Shown here: piece after piece, positions 37,001 through 44,836 of the stretch
Position numbering within the stretch: position 1 is the first letter of the stretch
Layout of the letters: each line of letters opens with the position of its first letter
DNA from: Streptomyces sp. WP-1
GTDB lineage: Bacteria; Actinomycetota; Actinomycetes; Streptomycetales; Streptomycetaceae
Direction: 5' to 3'
Assembly (NCBI RefSeq): GCF_030450125.1
Contig: NZ_CP123923.1
Location: 4,092,001 to 4,156,000, forward strand
Length of the DNA: 64,000 nt
Position numbers and translations under genes: made by a program
The notes under the pieces: model-generated
Told to the model about the DNA's origin: nothing
Seen by the model: only the letters and a program-made list of their open reading frames with translations
Database searches by the model: none

Positions 37001-37551
37001 ACGCCCGCGAGCTGTCCGGCGACGAGGTGCGGCGGCTGGTCGGGCTGTGCGCCCAGGACGCGCACCTCTTCGACAGCTCGGTGCGCGAGAACCTGCTGCT
37101 GGCCAGGAAGGGCGCCACCGAGACCGAGCTGCGCGGCGCGCTGGCGCGAGCCCGGCTGCTCGACTGGGTGGACGGGCTGCCCGACGGCCTGGACACGCTG
37201 GTCGGCGAGCACGGGGCCCGGCTGTCCGGCGGCCAGCGGCAGCGCCTCGCGCTGGCCCGCGCGCTGCTCGCCGACTTCCCCGTGCTGGTCCTGGACGAGC
37301 CGGCCGAGCATCTGGACCTGCCGACGGCCGACGCCCTCACCGCCGATCTGCTGGCCGCCACCGAGGGCCGTACGACCCTGCTGATCACCCACCGGCTCGC
37401 CGGTCTCGACGAGGTGGACGAGGTCCTGGTGCTCGACGCGGGCCGCGTCGTACAGCGGGGCCCCTACGCGGAACTCGCCGCGGTGGACGGTCCGCTGCGC
37501 GAGATGGTCCGCCGCGAGGCGGAGGCGGAGTCGCTGGTGGGAGCGCGGTGA
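33994..37551 (+). CDS. cydCD: Fused CydD-CydC ABC exporter
   Basis: A 1185-residue fusion of two ABC exporter halves (thiol/haem export needed for cytochrome bd assembly). The CydD half (1-550) has six membrane segments, Walker A GPSGVGKST (about 366) and LSAGQRQR (about 470). A proline-rich linker (about 545-605) joins it to the CydC half, with Walker A GASGSGKTT (about 973) and LSGGQRQR (about 1075). The fusion is typical of Streptomyces; E. coli has separate genes. The start is the GTG within parS 8, with GAAGGG (33978-33983) upstream; no alternative in-frame ATG is nearby. Confidence 0.93.
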   Translation: MKPVDPRLLRYARATRFFLVAVVALGAVGAGLVIAQAMLIAEVVVGAFQHGRSPAELTTPLLLLVAVSVGRALVAWLTERAAHRASAAVKSELRGRLLERAAELGPGWLDGQRTGSLVNLATRGVDALDDYFSRYLPQLGLAVVVPVAVLARIVTEDWVSAAIIVGTLPLIPLFMMLIGWATQARTDRQWRLLSRLSGHFLDVVEGLPTLKVFGRAKAQAESIRRITGEYRRATMRTLRIAFISSFALELLATLSVALVAVTIGMRLVHGDMDLSIGLVILVLAPEAYLPLRQVGAQYHAAAEGLAAAEEIFEVLETPVPVSGTIAVPSGAVAFESVTVRYPGRSVDAVSEVSFTVEPGETVALVGPSGVGKSTLLNVLLGFVRPAAGRVRVGGVDLAELDLAQWRSRIAWVPQRPHLYAGTIAENVRLARPAADDEAVRRALRDAGAWEFVAALPQGAGTVLGEDGAGLSAGQRQRLALARAFLSDRPLLVLDEPTAALDGVTEGEVVAAVRRLAVGRTVLVVVHRPALLEVADRVVRLEPGAASVGAGGDTGRTEGLHPLDPRPRPPATRNSALEGEPEEPDTASSRTLPVSGSPRTAKRTRSTLRWVRGLAGARRGRLGLALMLGSLALGSAVGLMATSGWLISRASQQPPVLYLMVAVTATRAFGIGRAVFRYGERLVSHDAVLRMLADTRVAVYRRLERLAPAGLRDARRGDLLTRLVTDVDALQDYWLRWLLPASVALLVSGATVGFTAWLLPEAGAALAVGLLAAGAGVPLVTATAARHTERRLAPARGELATRVTDLLTGTAELTVAGALPARTGAAERADGTLTRIASRAAAVTALGDGLTALVSGLTVTAMALSGVQAVAAGRLGGVALAVVVLTPLAAFEAVLGMPLAVRYRQRVRRSAERVREVLDAPEPVREPERPRPAPATPFPVVLEGLTARHEGQHGEALAGLDLTLERGRRIAVVGASGSGKTTLAQVLLRFLDPRSGSYTLAGVNARELSGDEVRRLVGLCAQDAHLFDSSVRENLLLARKGATETELRGALARARLLDWVDGLPDGLDTLVGEHGARLSGGQRQRLALARALLADFPVLVLDEPAEHLDLPTADALTADLLAATEGRTTLLITHRLAGLDEVDEVLVLDAGRVVQRGPYAELAAVDGPLREMVRREAEAESLVGAR

Positions 37552-37555
37552 GACC

Positions 37556-37585
37556 CCGGGGCGTCACCCGTGGACGACGCCCCGG
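37556..37585. terminator. cydCD terminator
   Basis: CCGGGGCGTC (37556-37565) pairs exactly with GACGCCCCGG (37576-37585), 10-nt loop, between convergent genes. Confidence 0.75.
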
Positions 37586-37685
37586 CGGCCGGGGCCCGAC
37601 GGACGACGCCTCGCGCACGGGGACGGCGACGCAGCGCCCGCGCCCGGCCCCCGTCCGGTCCTGCCCGGCTTCCGCCCGTCCTCGT

Positions 37686-38555
37686 CTAGCCGTGCTGGTC
37701 GAGCAGGCGCTCGATCACGATCGCCACGCCGTCCTCCGTGTTGGCGGCGGTGCGGCCGGAGGCGGCGGCGACGGCGTCGGGGTGGGCGTTGCCCATGGCG
37801 TACGACTGCCCGGCCCAGGTCAGCATCTCGATGTCGTTGGGCATGTCCCCGAAGGCGACGACCTCCTCGTGCGAGATGCCGCGCTCGGCACAGCACAGGG
37901 CGAGCGTGCTGGCCTTGGAGACCCCCGGGCCGCTCAGTTCCAGCAGGGCGCTGGGGCTGGAGCGGGTGACCGTGGCGCGCTCGCCGACGGCCAGGCGGGC
38001 CAGGGTGAGGAAGGCGTCCGGGTCGAGGGTGGCGTGGTGGGCGAGGATCTTGAGCACGGGCTGTGCGGCGGTCGGGCCGTCCGGCGCGAGCAGCTCCTCG
38101 GCGGGCAGCCGGTGGCCCGGCACCTCCATGTGCAGCCGGGGATAGGCGGGCTCCTGGTGGAAGCCGTAGGTCTGCTCGACCGCGAACGCCGTGCCGGGCG
38201 CGGCGTCGCGCAGCAGCCGGACGGCGTCCAGGGCGTTGGCGCGGGCCAGGTCGCGCACCTTGGTGAACCGGTGGGCGCCGGGGCCGCCGTGCAGGTCGAC
38301 CACGGCCGCGCCGTTGCCGCAGATGGCCAGCCCGTGGCCGTGGACATGGTCGCTGACGACGTCCATCCAGCGGGCCGGGCGGCCGGTGACGAAGAAGACC
38401 TCGATGCCCGCCTGCTCGGCGGCGGCCAGGGCGGCCACGGTCCGGGGGGAGACCGACTTGTCGTCGTGCAGCAGGGTGCCGTCGAGGTCGGTGGCGATCA
38501 GCCGCGGGCGGATCGCGGCGGCGGGGGTCCCGGCTTGCCTGGTCGCTGAGGTCAT
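37686..38555 (-). CDS. Cof-type HAD phosphatase
   Basis: A 289-residue HAD-superfamily hydrolase. DLDGTLL (about 26-32) holds the nucleophile and acid, FFVTGRP motif [12 protein letters not shown] motif III lysine, and [12 protein letters not shown] motif IV. Cof-type enzymes dephosphorylate sugar phosphates or cofactors; substrate unknown. A relative of the HAD gene beside serS in this window. Start at 38555 (ATG) is uncertain; an ATG six codons upstream also fits. Confidence 0.88.
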   Translation of the reverse strand: MTSATRQAGTPAAAIRPRLIATDLDGTLLHDDKSVSPRTVAALAAAEQAGIEVFFVTGRPARWMDVVSDHVHGHGLAICGNGAAVVDLHGGPGAHRFTKVRDLARANALDAVRLLRDAAPGTAFAVEQTYGFHQEPAYPRLHMEVPGHRLPAEELLAPDGPTAAQPVLKILAHHATLDPDAFLTLARLAVGERATVTRSSPSALLELSGPGVSKASTLALCCAERGISHEEVVAFGDMPNDIEMLTWAGQSYAMGNAHPDAVAAASGRTAANTEDGVAIVIERLLDQHG

Positions 38556-38657
38556 CCGGTCATTCTCGCGCATATGCCCGCACGGGCGTGCGGAACTGTG
38601 CACAGATGAGACACAGATGACGCTCCGGGCGCCCCCGGCCGCCCCACGGGACGTCTC

Positions 38658-38679
38658 GGGACACGAGCGAGCGTGTCCC
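38658..38679 (-). terminator. Terminator after the LLM oxidoreductase
   Basis: GGGACACG (38658-38665) pairs with CGTGTCCC (38672-38679), 6-nt loop, just past the minus-strand stop codon. Confidence 0.65.
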
Positions 38680-38688
38680 CCGGACACG

Positions 38689-39582
38689 TCATCCCAGCTG
38701 GGCGAGGCCCTCCATGGCGATCCGCTCGAAGACCTTCTCGTCGGCGGCGAAGTCGGAGTCCGGGATGGGCCAGTGCAGCACGATCTCGGTGAAGCCGAGG
38801 TCCCGGTGGCGGCCGGCGAAGTCCACGAACGCGTCCAGCGAGGTGAGCGGGCGGCCGCGGTCCGGGGTGAAGCCGGTGAGCAGGATCTTGTCCATGCCGG
38901 CGACGTCCCGGCCGGCCTCCGCGCAGGCGTCGGACAGCCGGGCGAGCTGGCCGCGCAGCGCCTCCACCGACTGTTCCGGGGTGCCCGTCTCGTACAGCTT
39001 CGGGTCGCCCGTGGTCACCCAGGCCTGGCCGTGGCGCGCGGCGAGCCTGAGCCCGCGCGGGCCGGTCGCGGCGACGGCGAACGGCAGCCGGGGGCGCTGC
39101 ACACAGCCCGGGATGTTGCGGGCCTCGTCCGCCGAGTAGAAGCGGCCCTCGTACGTCACCGCGTCCTCGCTGAGCAGCCGGTCGAGGAGCGGCACGAACT
39201 CGGCGAACCGGTCGGCGCGCTCACGCGGGGTCCACGGGTCCTGGCCGAGAGCGGTGGCGTCGAAGCCGGTGCCGCCCGCGCCGATGCCGAGGGTGATCCG
39301 GCCGCCGGAGATGTCGTCCAGGGAGATCAGTTCCTTGGCGAGGGTGACCGGGTGGCGGAAGTTCGGGGAGGTGACCAGAGTACCCAATCGCATACTCTGA
39401 GTTACCGTCGCTACCGCCGTCAGCGTGGGGACTGCCCCGAACCACGGCCCATCCCGGAACGACCTCCACGACAGGTGGTCGTACGTGTACGCGGCATGGA
39501 ATCCGAGGTCTTCGGCCCGCCGCCAGATCTTCTGCCCTTCGGCCCATCGGTGGATGGGGAGGATCACCGTGCTCAGACGCAT
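38689..39582 (-). CDS. Luciferase-like (F420-type) oxidoreductase, chimeric
   Basis: A 297-residue TIM-barrel oxidoreductase of the luciferase-like monooxygenase family; in actinobacteria these usually use F420. [20 protein letters not shown] is conserved near 30-50. The first about 68 codons use rarer codons (CGA, GTA, ACT, AGT, TTG) unlike the GC-rich rest, and match the 42046-42300 remnant in sequence but not codon use. The switch occurs at GAGGTGACCAG (39368-39378). I infer that the 5' part was imported with the adjacent island. The ATG at 39582 matches the remnant start. Confidence 0.82.
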   Translation of the reverse strand: MRLSTVILPIHRWAEGQKIWRRAEDLGFHAAYTYDHLSWRSFRDGPWFGAVPTLTAVATVTQSMRLGTLVTSPNFRHPVTLAKELISLDDISGGRITLGIGAGGTGFDATALGQDPWTPRERADRFAEFVPLLDRLLSEDAVTYEGRFYSADEARNIPGCVQRPRLPFAVAATGPRGLRLAARHGQAWVTTGDPKLYETGTPEQSVEALRGQLARLSDACAEAGRDVAGMDKILLTGFTPDRGRPLTSLDAFVDFAGRHRDLGFTEIVLHWPIPDSDFAADEKVFERIAMEGLAQLG

Positions 39583-39683
39583 GACCCCGACGATACGCGG
39601 GCCTCTCGCTGCCACGGGTATGCCGACGGAGCAGACTCGGGAAGCCGCTTCGACGTCGCGATGCGGGCCGCTACCGTGGCGTC

Positions 39684-40034
39684 ATGGGCACGCTGGGCAG
39701 GGCCGAGTTTGAGGCCATGATCGACGAGGCGACGGTGGACGCCTACGGCGAGGACGAGCAGCGGACCGGTCTGTTCACCATGCTTGAGGAGTACCTCGAT
39801 CTGCCCTTCACCACCACGGTTCTCGGCATCGAGGTGACGGTGTGCGGCGTCGACCTCAGGCTCGACGGCATGATCGTCGCCCTGTGCTCTCGCAGTCGCG
39901 TCCGGCAGTCGATCGGGATCCTGGATCTGCCGTTGCCCAGCCAGGCGCCCGAGGGGGCGAATGGGGTCTCCCCTGCTCAAGCGGAGCCGAGAGCTCGGGG
40001 AAGGATCGAGGCGTACCGCCACTGGGCCGGTTGA
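39684..40034 (+). CDS. CcbP-like calcium-binding family protein with in-frame repeat
   Basis: A 116-residue protein resembling the small acidic calcium-binding CcbP family (first described in cyanobacteria): [20 protein letters not shown] with acidic clusters, then [12 protein letters not shown]. The C-terminal IEAYRHWAG is separated from the preceding [12 protein letters not shown] by about 15 residues ([15 protein letters not shown]) encoded by an imperfect inverted repeat. The family normally reads straight through here. Function in Streptomyces is unknown. Confidence 0.65.
   Translation: MGTLGRAEFEAMIDEATVDAYGEDEQRTGLFTMLEEYLDLPFTTTVLGIEVTVCGVDLRLDGMIVALCSRSRVRQSIGILDLPLPSQAPEGANGVSPAQAEPRARGRIEAYRHWAG
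39961..40004. repeat. Dispersed-repeat-like palindrome within the CcbP-like gene
   Basis: TCCCC (39969-39973) and GCTC (39975-39978) pair with GAGC (39991-39994) and GGGGA (39997-40001). The motif resembles short intergenic palindromes I remember as frequent in Streptomyces genomes. Its length keeps the reading frame. Confidence 0.5.
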
Positions 40035-40086
40035 GGCCGGACACCTCTCACCTCACGCGGAACTGGCTCGTACGAAAGGGCTGAAC

Positions 40087-41295
40087 GTGGCTGAGGCCGT
40101 ACCGGGCGCACGTCAGGGTGCCCATGAACTGTCATTGGCTGATCTCATCGAGCGCAGCGCCGAATTGAAGGGGCGGCTGGTCACCTTCGCGCAGAGTGCC
40201 CGCTTCGACCGGTGGTTGACACCTCTCCTACTGGAGGCCGCTGGGCTTGAACGGCAGTTGGACGAGGATGAGGCGATCCGGATCACCGACCACTTCATCC
40301 TGCGGTACCGGTTGCCGGACGGTTCGACCGTGGTGGACCGGTTCGTCGTCGGCCGGAAGGACTTGACCGCGGCCGACCGGGAGATGCTGCTCGGCTGGCG
40401 TGACCCGGTCGAGGGCGTCTTCGAGATCCGGCGCAAGGACGGCGATGCCGTCATCCTGCTGAACCTTGTCGACGACCTGGAGTACCGCACGTACTCGAAC
40501 GTCGGGCGGGCGGCGTTCCGCGGCGTGTCCAAGGGTGGATTCCTCCATACCTGCCTGGTGCCCGTCCACTCGGCCGGCGGGGCGTGGTTGCTGTCCGGGG
40601 CGATGGCGAGCTACCCCAAGTCCAGCGCCGCCGAGATCGCCCAGGCAGCTCTGCAACTGGCTATGCACCACCCTGAACTGGTTTTCCGCAACCCGGAGAA
40701 GCTTGAGCAGGGGTGGAAGCAGATGCGGGAGGACCGGGCCGCGTTCGTCGAGTTCTGCGGCTGCGACGAACTGGTTCTTCCTCCTTCCGAGGCCGAGGAC
40801 CTCCTCAACGCCTACTACCGCCACCGCCAGGAGGCAGCCGTGGCCGCGCAGCCCAGCCGTGCCCCGCGCAGGCGGCTTGCCGGCCGGGACCTGCCCTTCT
40901 TCGAGCTGCCGTCAGAACTGGCGGACTCGGACACCGTCGGCGTCATCTACGACCAGGTCGACGGGCTCAACTTCTACGCCGACTACGGGATGCTGCGGGA
41001 CCTCTTCGCGGACCCCGCCCTCGCAGGGCGCAGTCGGCACCAGGACCTGCTGCGCACGTACCTGCGCGAGGAGTCGATCACGCCACTGCCGATCCGCCGG
41101 CTGGCCACCGCTCACCCGGAGACAGCGGACGCCGTGTTCCGGAAGCTGCTGAGGAAGCCCGGATTCGTCTGGAGCGAACACGGCGACGCGCTGCTGCGCC
41201 GGCGCAAGCCCTGGTACTACGAGAGCAACCCGCGTCCTGGAGTGTCCGTGATCGGCGACCGTCTGAGTGAGCTGCTCGGTGGGGGCCAGCGCTGA
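40087..41295 (+). CDS. Protein of unknown function, island-borne
   Basis: A 402-residue soluble protein with no domain I recognise. It begins with an acidic, helical region (LADLIERSAELKGRLVTFAQ, about 17-36). A beta-rich stretch follows (DHFILRYRLPDGSTVVDRFV), then WLLSGAMASYPKSSAAEIAQ near 170-190, a CGCDELVL motif, and a C-terminal region ending in a basic RRRKPWYYESNPRP. GTG start with GAAAGGG upstream. It lies 52 bp after the CcbP-like gene and 55 bp before the antitoxin, probably in one unit. Confidence 0.75.
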   Translation: MAEAVPGARQGAHELSLADLIERSAELKGRLVTFAQSARFDRWLTPLLLEAAGLERQLDEDEAIRITDHFILRYRLPDGSTVVDRFVVGRKDLTAADREMLLGWRDPVEGVFEIRRKDGDAVILLNLVDDLEYRTYSNVGRAAFRGVSKGGFLHTCLVPVHSAGGAWLLSGAMASYPKSSAAEIAQAALQLAMHHPELVFRNPEKLEQGWKQMREDRAAFVEFCGCDELVLPPSEAEDLLNAYYRHRQEAAVAAQPSRAPRRRLAGRDLPFFELPSELADSDTVGVIYDQVDGLNFYADYGMLRDLFADPALAGRSRHQDLLRTYLREESITPLPIRRLATAHPETADAVFRKLLRKPGFVWSEHGDALLRRRKPWYYESNPRPGVSVIGDRLSELLGGGQR

Positions 41296-41327
41296 GCTCG
41301 TAGGTGGAGAAGCCTGACAGATAGCGC

Positions 41328-41343
41328 GCATACCGCAGTATGC
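41328..41343. promoter_or_regulatory. Toxin-antitoxin operator/promoter
   Basis: GCATAC (41328-41333), CGCA, GTATGC (41338-41343): a perfect 6-4-6 palindrome ending 7 bp before the antitoxin ATG, overlapping a CAGTAT -10-like box. This is where an autorepressing RHH antitoxin would bind; the short leader suggests near-leaderless mRNA. Confidence 0.6.
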
Positions 41344-41350
41344 TGACTCC

Positions 41351-41599
41351 ATGGCTGACACGACCCGCATCACGGTCACTCTGCCCACCGAGCAGGTGGC
41401 GGAGCTGAAGAGGCTCACGGACAACGTCTCCGGCTATGTCGCGGAGGCCGTCGCCCGCCAGATCAGGCACCAGTTGCTCGGCGAGGAGCTGCGCCGTTAC
41501 GAGGAGGAGCACGGCGCGTTCACCGACGAGGAACTGGCCGCGGCCCAGGCCAGGATCTTCGGCGCGGGCGGGCACGAGGAGTCGGCGAGCGCCGCGTGA
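41351..41599 (+). CDS. RHH-type antitoxin (VapB-like)
   Basis: An 82-residue protein. TTRITVTLPTEQVAELKRL is the ribbon and first helix of a ribbon-helix-helix DNA-binding domain; the C-terminal half is acidic and should wrap the toxin. It overlaps the next gene by 4 bp (GTGA), the classic antitoxin-toxin coupling. Confidence 0.82.
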   Translation: MADTTRITVTLPTEQVAELKRLTDNVSGYVAEAVARQIRHQLLGEELRRYEEEHGAFTDEELAAAQARIFGAGGHEESASAA

Positions 41600-42000
41600 A
41601 CCCTCAGCGCATCGAGTCCGTCGTACTGGACTCCCAAGGGCTGTCCGCCTGGATCTCGCAGGACCGGGGTGTGCTCGCGATGATCCGGTCCTTCCATTCG
41701 ATGGCTGCCGATCTGGTGGTCTGTTCCAACACCATCGTGGAAGTCATGCACGCCCGGGTGAACACCGCCCGGCTGAACTGGGTGCTCTCCCAGGTCAAGG
41801 TGGAAGCGGTGACCGAGCAGGCGGCCAGAGCCGCCGCCGGGCTGCTGAAAGAGGCCGGACTGCACGGCCACGAGTACGCGATCGATGCCACCGTCGCCGA
41901 GCTGGCGCTTCGCCGGCCGGGCCCGGTGGCCATGCTCACGTCGGACGTCGACGACATGGCCAAGCTGTGCGGTAGCCGCGTCCGACTCATCGCGCTCTGA
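41596..42000 (+). CDS. PIN-domain toxin (VapC-like ribonuclease)
   Basis: A 134-residue PIN domain. Candidate metal residues are D12 (VLDSQGLS), the glutamate of TIVEVMHARV (about 51), the aspartate of EYAIDATVAELAL (about 96) and that of MLTSDVDDM (about 116). VapC toxins cleave tRNA or rRNA. GTG start overlapping the antitoxin stop. Confidence 0.82.
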   Translation: MNPQRIESVVLDSQGLSAWISQDRGVLAMIRSFHSMAADLVVCSNTIVEVMHARVNTARLNWVLSQVKVEAVTEQAARAAAGLLKEAGLHGHEYAIDATVAELALRRPGPVAMLTSDVDDMAKLCGSRVRLIAL

Positions 42001-42045
42001 TCCTCTTCGGTCGGGACCACGCCGCCCGGTGTACGGCTTCCCAGG

Positions 42046-42300
42046 TCAGGCCGTGATAGGCGAGTGAGGCGTGACTGAGGTGACCAGGGTGCCGAGGCGG
42101 AGCCGCTCGGTGGCGGCCGCGGCGGCGGTCAGGGTGGGGACGGCACCGAACCAGGGGCCGTCGCGGAAGCTGCGCCAGGACAGGTGGTCGTAGGTGTACG
42201 CCGTGTGGAAACCCAGCTGCTCGGCGCGCACCCAGGTGGTGCGGCCGCCCTCGTGCCAGCGGCGGTACGGCAGGATCACGGTGCTCAGACGCAGACTCAT
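42046..42300 (-). pseudogene. 5' remnant of an LLM oxidoreductase
   Basis: The first about 75 residues match the N-terminus of the intact LLM protein at 38689-39582 nearly position for position ([20 protein letters not shown] is identical), with native GC-rich codons. After LGTLVTS it diverges and stops within 10 residues. This is a truncated copy, not a functional barrel. It is probably the original 5' end of the native gene beside kptA. Confidence 0.85.
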
Positions 42301-42342
42301 GCGTTCGAGGGTAAGCGGTGGGGCGGGGCGGCGCGGGCGAGG

Positions 42343-42915
42343 TCAGCGGGGCCCCGGGAAGCGCAGATATCGCGAGGGCACGGCGGCGGTCAGCCAGACG
42401 CCGTTGGCGCTGACGTGGAAGACATGGCCGTCGCGGTGCATGGCGCCGGAGTCGACCACGAGGACGACCGGGCGGCCCCGGCGGGCGCCGACGCGGGTGG
42501 CGGTGTCGCGGTCGGGGGAGAGGTGCACGGCATGCCTGCTCATGGGTTTCAGACCGGTGGCCCGGATGGACTCCAGGGCGTGCGGGTGGGTGCCGTGGTA
42601 GAGGTACGGCGGCGGGGTGGCCGGCGGCAGGCCCAGGTCGACGGCGATGGTGTGGCCCTGGTTGGCGCGGATCCGGGCGCCGTCGATCGTGAAGCGCTGT
42701 TTGTCGTTGGTGGCGACGACCCGGTCGAGTTCCTCGCGGGTGAAGGGGAAACCGTGCGAGGCCGCCGCGGTGATCAGGGCGTCGATGTCCACCCAGCCGG
42801 CCTCGTCGGGGGTGAGGCCGATGCGGGCCGGCTGGTGGCGGAGGTGCCGGGAGAGGTACTTCGAAACCTTGACCGTGCGTCTTTCGTCCATGGGGTCCAT
42901 GGGTTCTGCGTCCAT
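42343..42915 (-). CDS. kptA: RNA 2'-phosphotransferase (Tpt1/KptA)
   Basis: A 190-residue KptA. SKYLSRHLRHQPARIGL (about 18-34), NDKQRFTIDGARIRANQGHT (about 70-89), YLYHGT and HAVHLSPDRDTA are family blocks. It transfers an RNA 2'-phosphate to NAD+, as in tRNA splicing, although bacteria lack that pathway, so its bacterial target is uncertain. Three ATGs cluster at the start (42915, 42900, 42891); the first is used. It precedes a DnaA-box pair. Confidence 0.9.
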   Translation of the reverse strand: MDAEPMDPMDERRTVKVSKYLSRHLRHQPARIGLTPDEAGWVDIDALITAAASHGFPFTREELDRVVATNDKQRFTIDGARIRANQGHTIAVDLGLPPATPPPYLYHGTHPHALESIRATGLKPMSRHAVHLSPDRDTATRVGARRGRPVVLVVDSGAMHRDGHVFHVSANGVWLTAAVPSRYLRFPGPR

Positions 42916-42970
42916 GGGCTCAGGGTGGTCGAGAGACGCGGATCACGCAGCTTGTTTTCGGGGGGAGGTT

Positions 42971-43024
42971 TGATCCACAAGCAACCCCGGTTATCCACAG
43001 GGGAATCGGCGAAGTTGTGGACAA
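42971..43024. promoter_or_regulatory. DnaA boxes between kptA and the fusion gene
   Basis: TTATCCACA (42991-42999) and the reverse of exact TTGTCCACA (43016-43024), plus a weaker TGATCCACA (42971-42979), lie within 54 bp. Confidence 0.65.
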
Positions 43025-43078
43025 CTAGACTGCAAGGAGGGGGCGTTGAAGACCGTTGTCCCCAACGCCCCGCCCGGC

Positions 43079-44836
43079 TCACACCTTGGGTTCCACCCGC
43101 GCCAGTCGGCGCAGCGCCCCCGGCAGCACCCGGGACAGGAAGTGCGCGCCCCGCGCCTCCGGGGTCACCGGGACCACCGGACGGTTGTGGACCACCGCGT
43201 CCAGGATCGCCGAAGCCACCTTCTCCGGGGGGTAGTTGCGCAGTCCGTACAGACGGGCGGAGTTCTTCTGGAGGCGGCGCTCCTCGGCCTCGTCGGCCCC
43301 GGCGAAGCGCGCCGTGGACGTGATGTTGGTGTTGACGATGCCGGGGCAGATCGCCGTGACACCGATCGCCCGGGACGCCAGCTCCGCGCGCAGGCACTCG
43401 GAGAGCATGAGGACCGCCGCCTTGGACGTGCTGTAGGCGGGCAGCACCCGGGAGGGCTGGAACGCGGCGGCGGACGCGATGTTGACGATGTGGCCGCCCT
43501 GCCCCCGCTCGGCCATCCGCGCCCCGAAGAGCCGGCAGCCGTGGATCACGCCCCAGAGGTTGACGTCGAGGACCTTGCGCCAGTCCTCGGTGGTCGTGGC
43601 GAAGAACGACCCGGACAGTCCGATGCCCGCGTTGTTGACCAGCACGTCCAGCACGCCGTACGCGCGGTGGACCCGCTCGGCCAGCTTCTCCATGGCCTGC
43701 TCGTCGGAGACGTCCGCCGTCTCGGCCCATGCCTCGGGCGCGCCGATCAGCCGGGCCAGTTCCGCGGTGCGGGCCGCCGCCTCCGCGTCCCGGTCGACGG
43801 CCACCAGCCGCGCGCCCGCCTCCGCGAACGCGAACGCCGTCGCCCGGCCGATCCCGCTGCCCGCACCGGTGACCAGCACCAGCTGCCCGCCGAACCGCGC
43901 CGAGTGCGGCCCGGTCGCCTTCGGCTCGGGGCGGCCGTCCTCCACCGACACGACGAACTCCTCGATCCAGGCGGTCAGCTGGTCCGGCCGGGTGCGCGGC
44001 GCCCAGTGCTTGGCCGGGAGCGTGCGCCGGGTCAGCCGGGGCACCCAGCGGTCCAGGTCGTCGTAGAGCCGCTCGGAGAGGAACGCGTCGCCCTGGGGCG
44101 TGATCAGCTGCACCGGCGCGTGCGCGAACGCGTCCGGGCGGGGGTGCGTCAGCCGCGGCCGCACGTTGTCCCGGTACAGCCAGGCGCCGTGGGCCGCGTC
44201 CTCGGGCAGCGAGGAGGTCGGGTAGTCGCCGGCGGGGATGCCCTCGCCCCGCTCCAGGAGCTTCGGCCAGTGCTTGCCGAGCGGGCCGCGCCAGGCCAGC
44301 TCCGGCAGGGCCGGGGTGTGCAGCATCCCCACGTACCAGGACTTGGCGCCCTGGCCCAGGAGCTGGGCGACCCGGCGGGGCGTCGGACGCTTCAGACGGT
44401 CGTTGATCCAGTGCCCGAAGTGGTCGAGGGACGGCCCGGAGACGCTGGTGAAGGAGGCGATCCGGCCCTCTGTGCGGGCGACCGTGACGAACTCCCAGGA
44501 CTGCACCGATCCCCAGTCGTGGCCGACGAGATGCACCGGGCTCTCCGGGCTCACCGCGTCCACCACGGCCAGGAAGTCGTCCGTGAGCTTGGCCAGCGTG
44601 AAGCCGCCGCGCAACGGCCGCGGCGCCGTGGAGCGGCCGTGGCCCCGGACGTCGTACAGCACCACATGGAAGCGCTCCGCGAGGCGCGGGGCTATCTCGG
44701 ACCACACCTCCTTGCTGTCCGGGTAGCCGTGCACCAGGACCACCGTCGGCTGCTGCGCGTCGCCCAGTTCGGCCACGCACAGGTCGATTCCGCCGGTCCG
44801 TACCGTGCGCTCGCGCGCACCCTTCAGGGTCGTCAC
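43079..44836 (-). CDS. Alpha/beta-hydrolase-short-chain dehydrogenase fusion
   Basis: A 585-residue two-domain protein. The N-terminal half is an alpha/beta hydrolase (VLVHGYPDSKEVWSEIAPRL, GHDWGS nucleophile-elbow region, late AKHWAPRTRPDQL). The C-terminal half is an SDR (GAGSGIGRATAFAFAEAGAR; NNAGIG; S...YSTSK catalytic set). Such fusions are known in actinobacteria and act on lipid or aldehyde-like substrates; the exact reaction is unknown. The GTG at 44836 overlaps the upstream M24 gene by 4 bp. Confidence 0.88.
   Translation of the reverse strand: MTTLKGARERTVRTGGIDLCVAELGDAQQPTVVLVHGYPDSKEVWSEIAPRLAERFHVVLYDVRGHGRSTAPRPLRGGFTLAKLTDDFLAVVDAVSPESPVHLVGHDWGSVQSWEFVTVARTEGRIASFTSVSGPSLDHFGHWINDRLKRPTPRRVAQLLGQGAKSWYVGMLHTPALPELAWRGPLGKHWPKLLERGEGIPAGDYPTSSLPEDAAHGAWLYRDNVRPRLTHPRPDAFAHAPVQLITPQGDAFLSERLYDDLDRWVPRLTRRTLPAKHWAPRTRPDQLTAWIEEFVVSVEDGRPEPKATGPHSARFGGQLVLVTGAGSGIGRATAFAFAEAGARLVAVDRDAEAAARTAELARLIGAPEAWAETADVSDEQAMEKLAERVHRAYGVLDVLVNNAGIGLSGSFFATTTEDWRKVLDVNLWGVIHGCRLFGARMAERGQGGHIVNIASAAAFQPSRVLPAYSTSKAAVLMLSECLRAELASRAIGVTAICPGIVNTNITSTARFAGADEAEERRLQKNSARLYGLRNYPPEKVASAILDAVVHNRPVVPVTPEARGAHFLSRVLPGALRRLARVEPKV

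Larger units (their letters stand above)
39368..42087. mobile_element. Inserted island of about 2.7 kb splitting an LLM gene
   Basis: The 11-bp GAGGTGACCAG occurs at 39368-39378, inside the intact LLM gene, and at 42077-42087, at the broken end of the LLM remnant, in the same protein position and orientation. Between them lie an imported LLM 5' end, the CcbP-like gene, the 402-residue gene and the toxin-antitoxin pair. No integrase or transposase is present, so recombination through incoming homologous DNA is more likely than an autonomous element. Confidence 0.55.

Noticed and set aside
31118..37392. Very long open frames on the minus strand opposite cydA, cydB and cydCD
   Set aside because: High GC suppresses stop codons in antisense frames; the translations are low-complexity and show no domains, whereas the plus-strand genes have clear motifs.
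39368..42087. Island as an integrase-driven element with attL/attR
   Set aside because: No integrase, excisionase or transposase is present, and the 11-bp match is part of homologous coding sequence, so homologous or homology-assisted recombination is simpler.
42046..42300. Small functional LLM protein
   Set aside because: It ends in the first quarter of the barrel, so cannot fold or bind cofactor as the family does.
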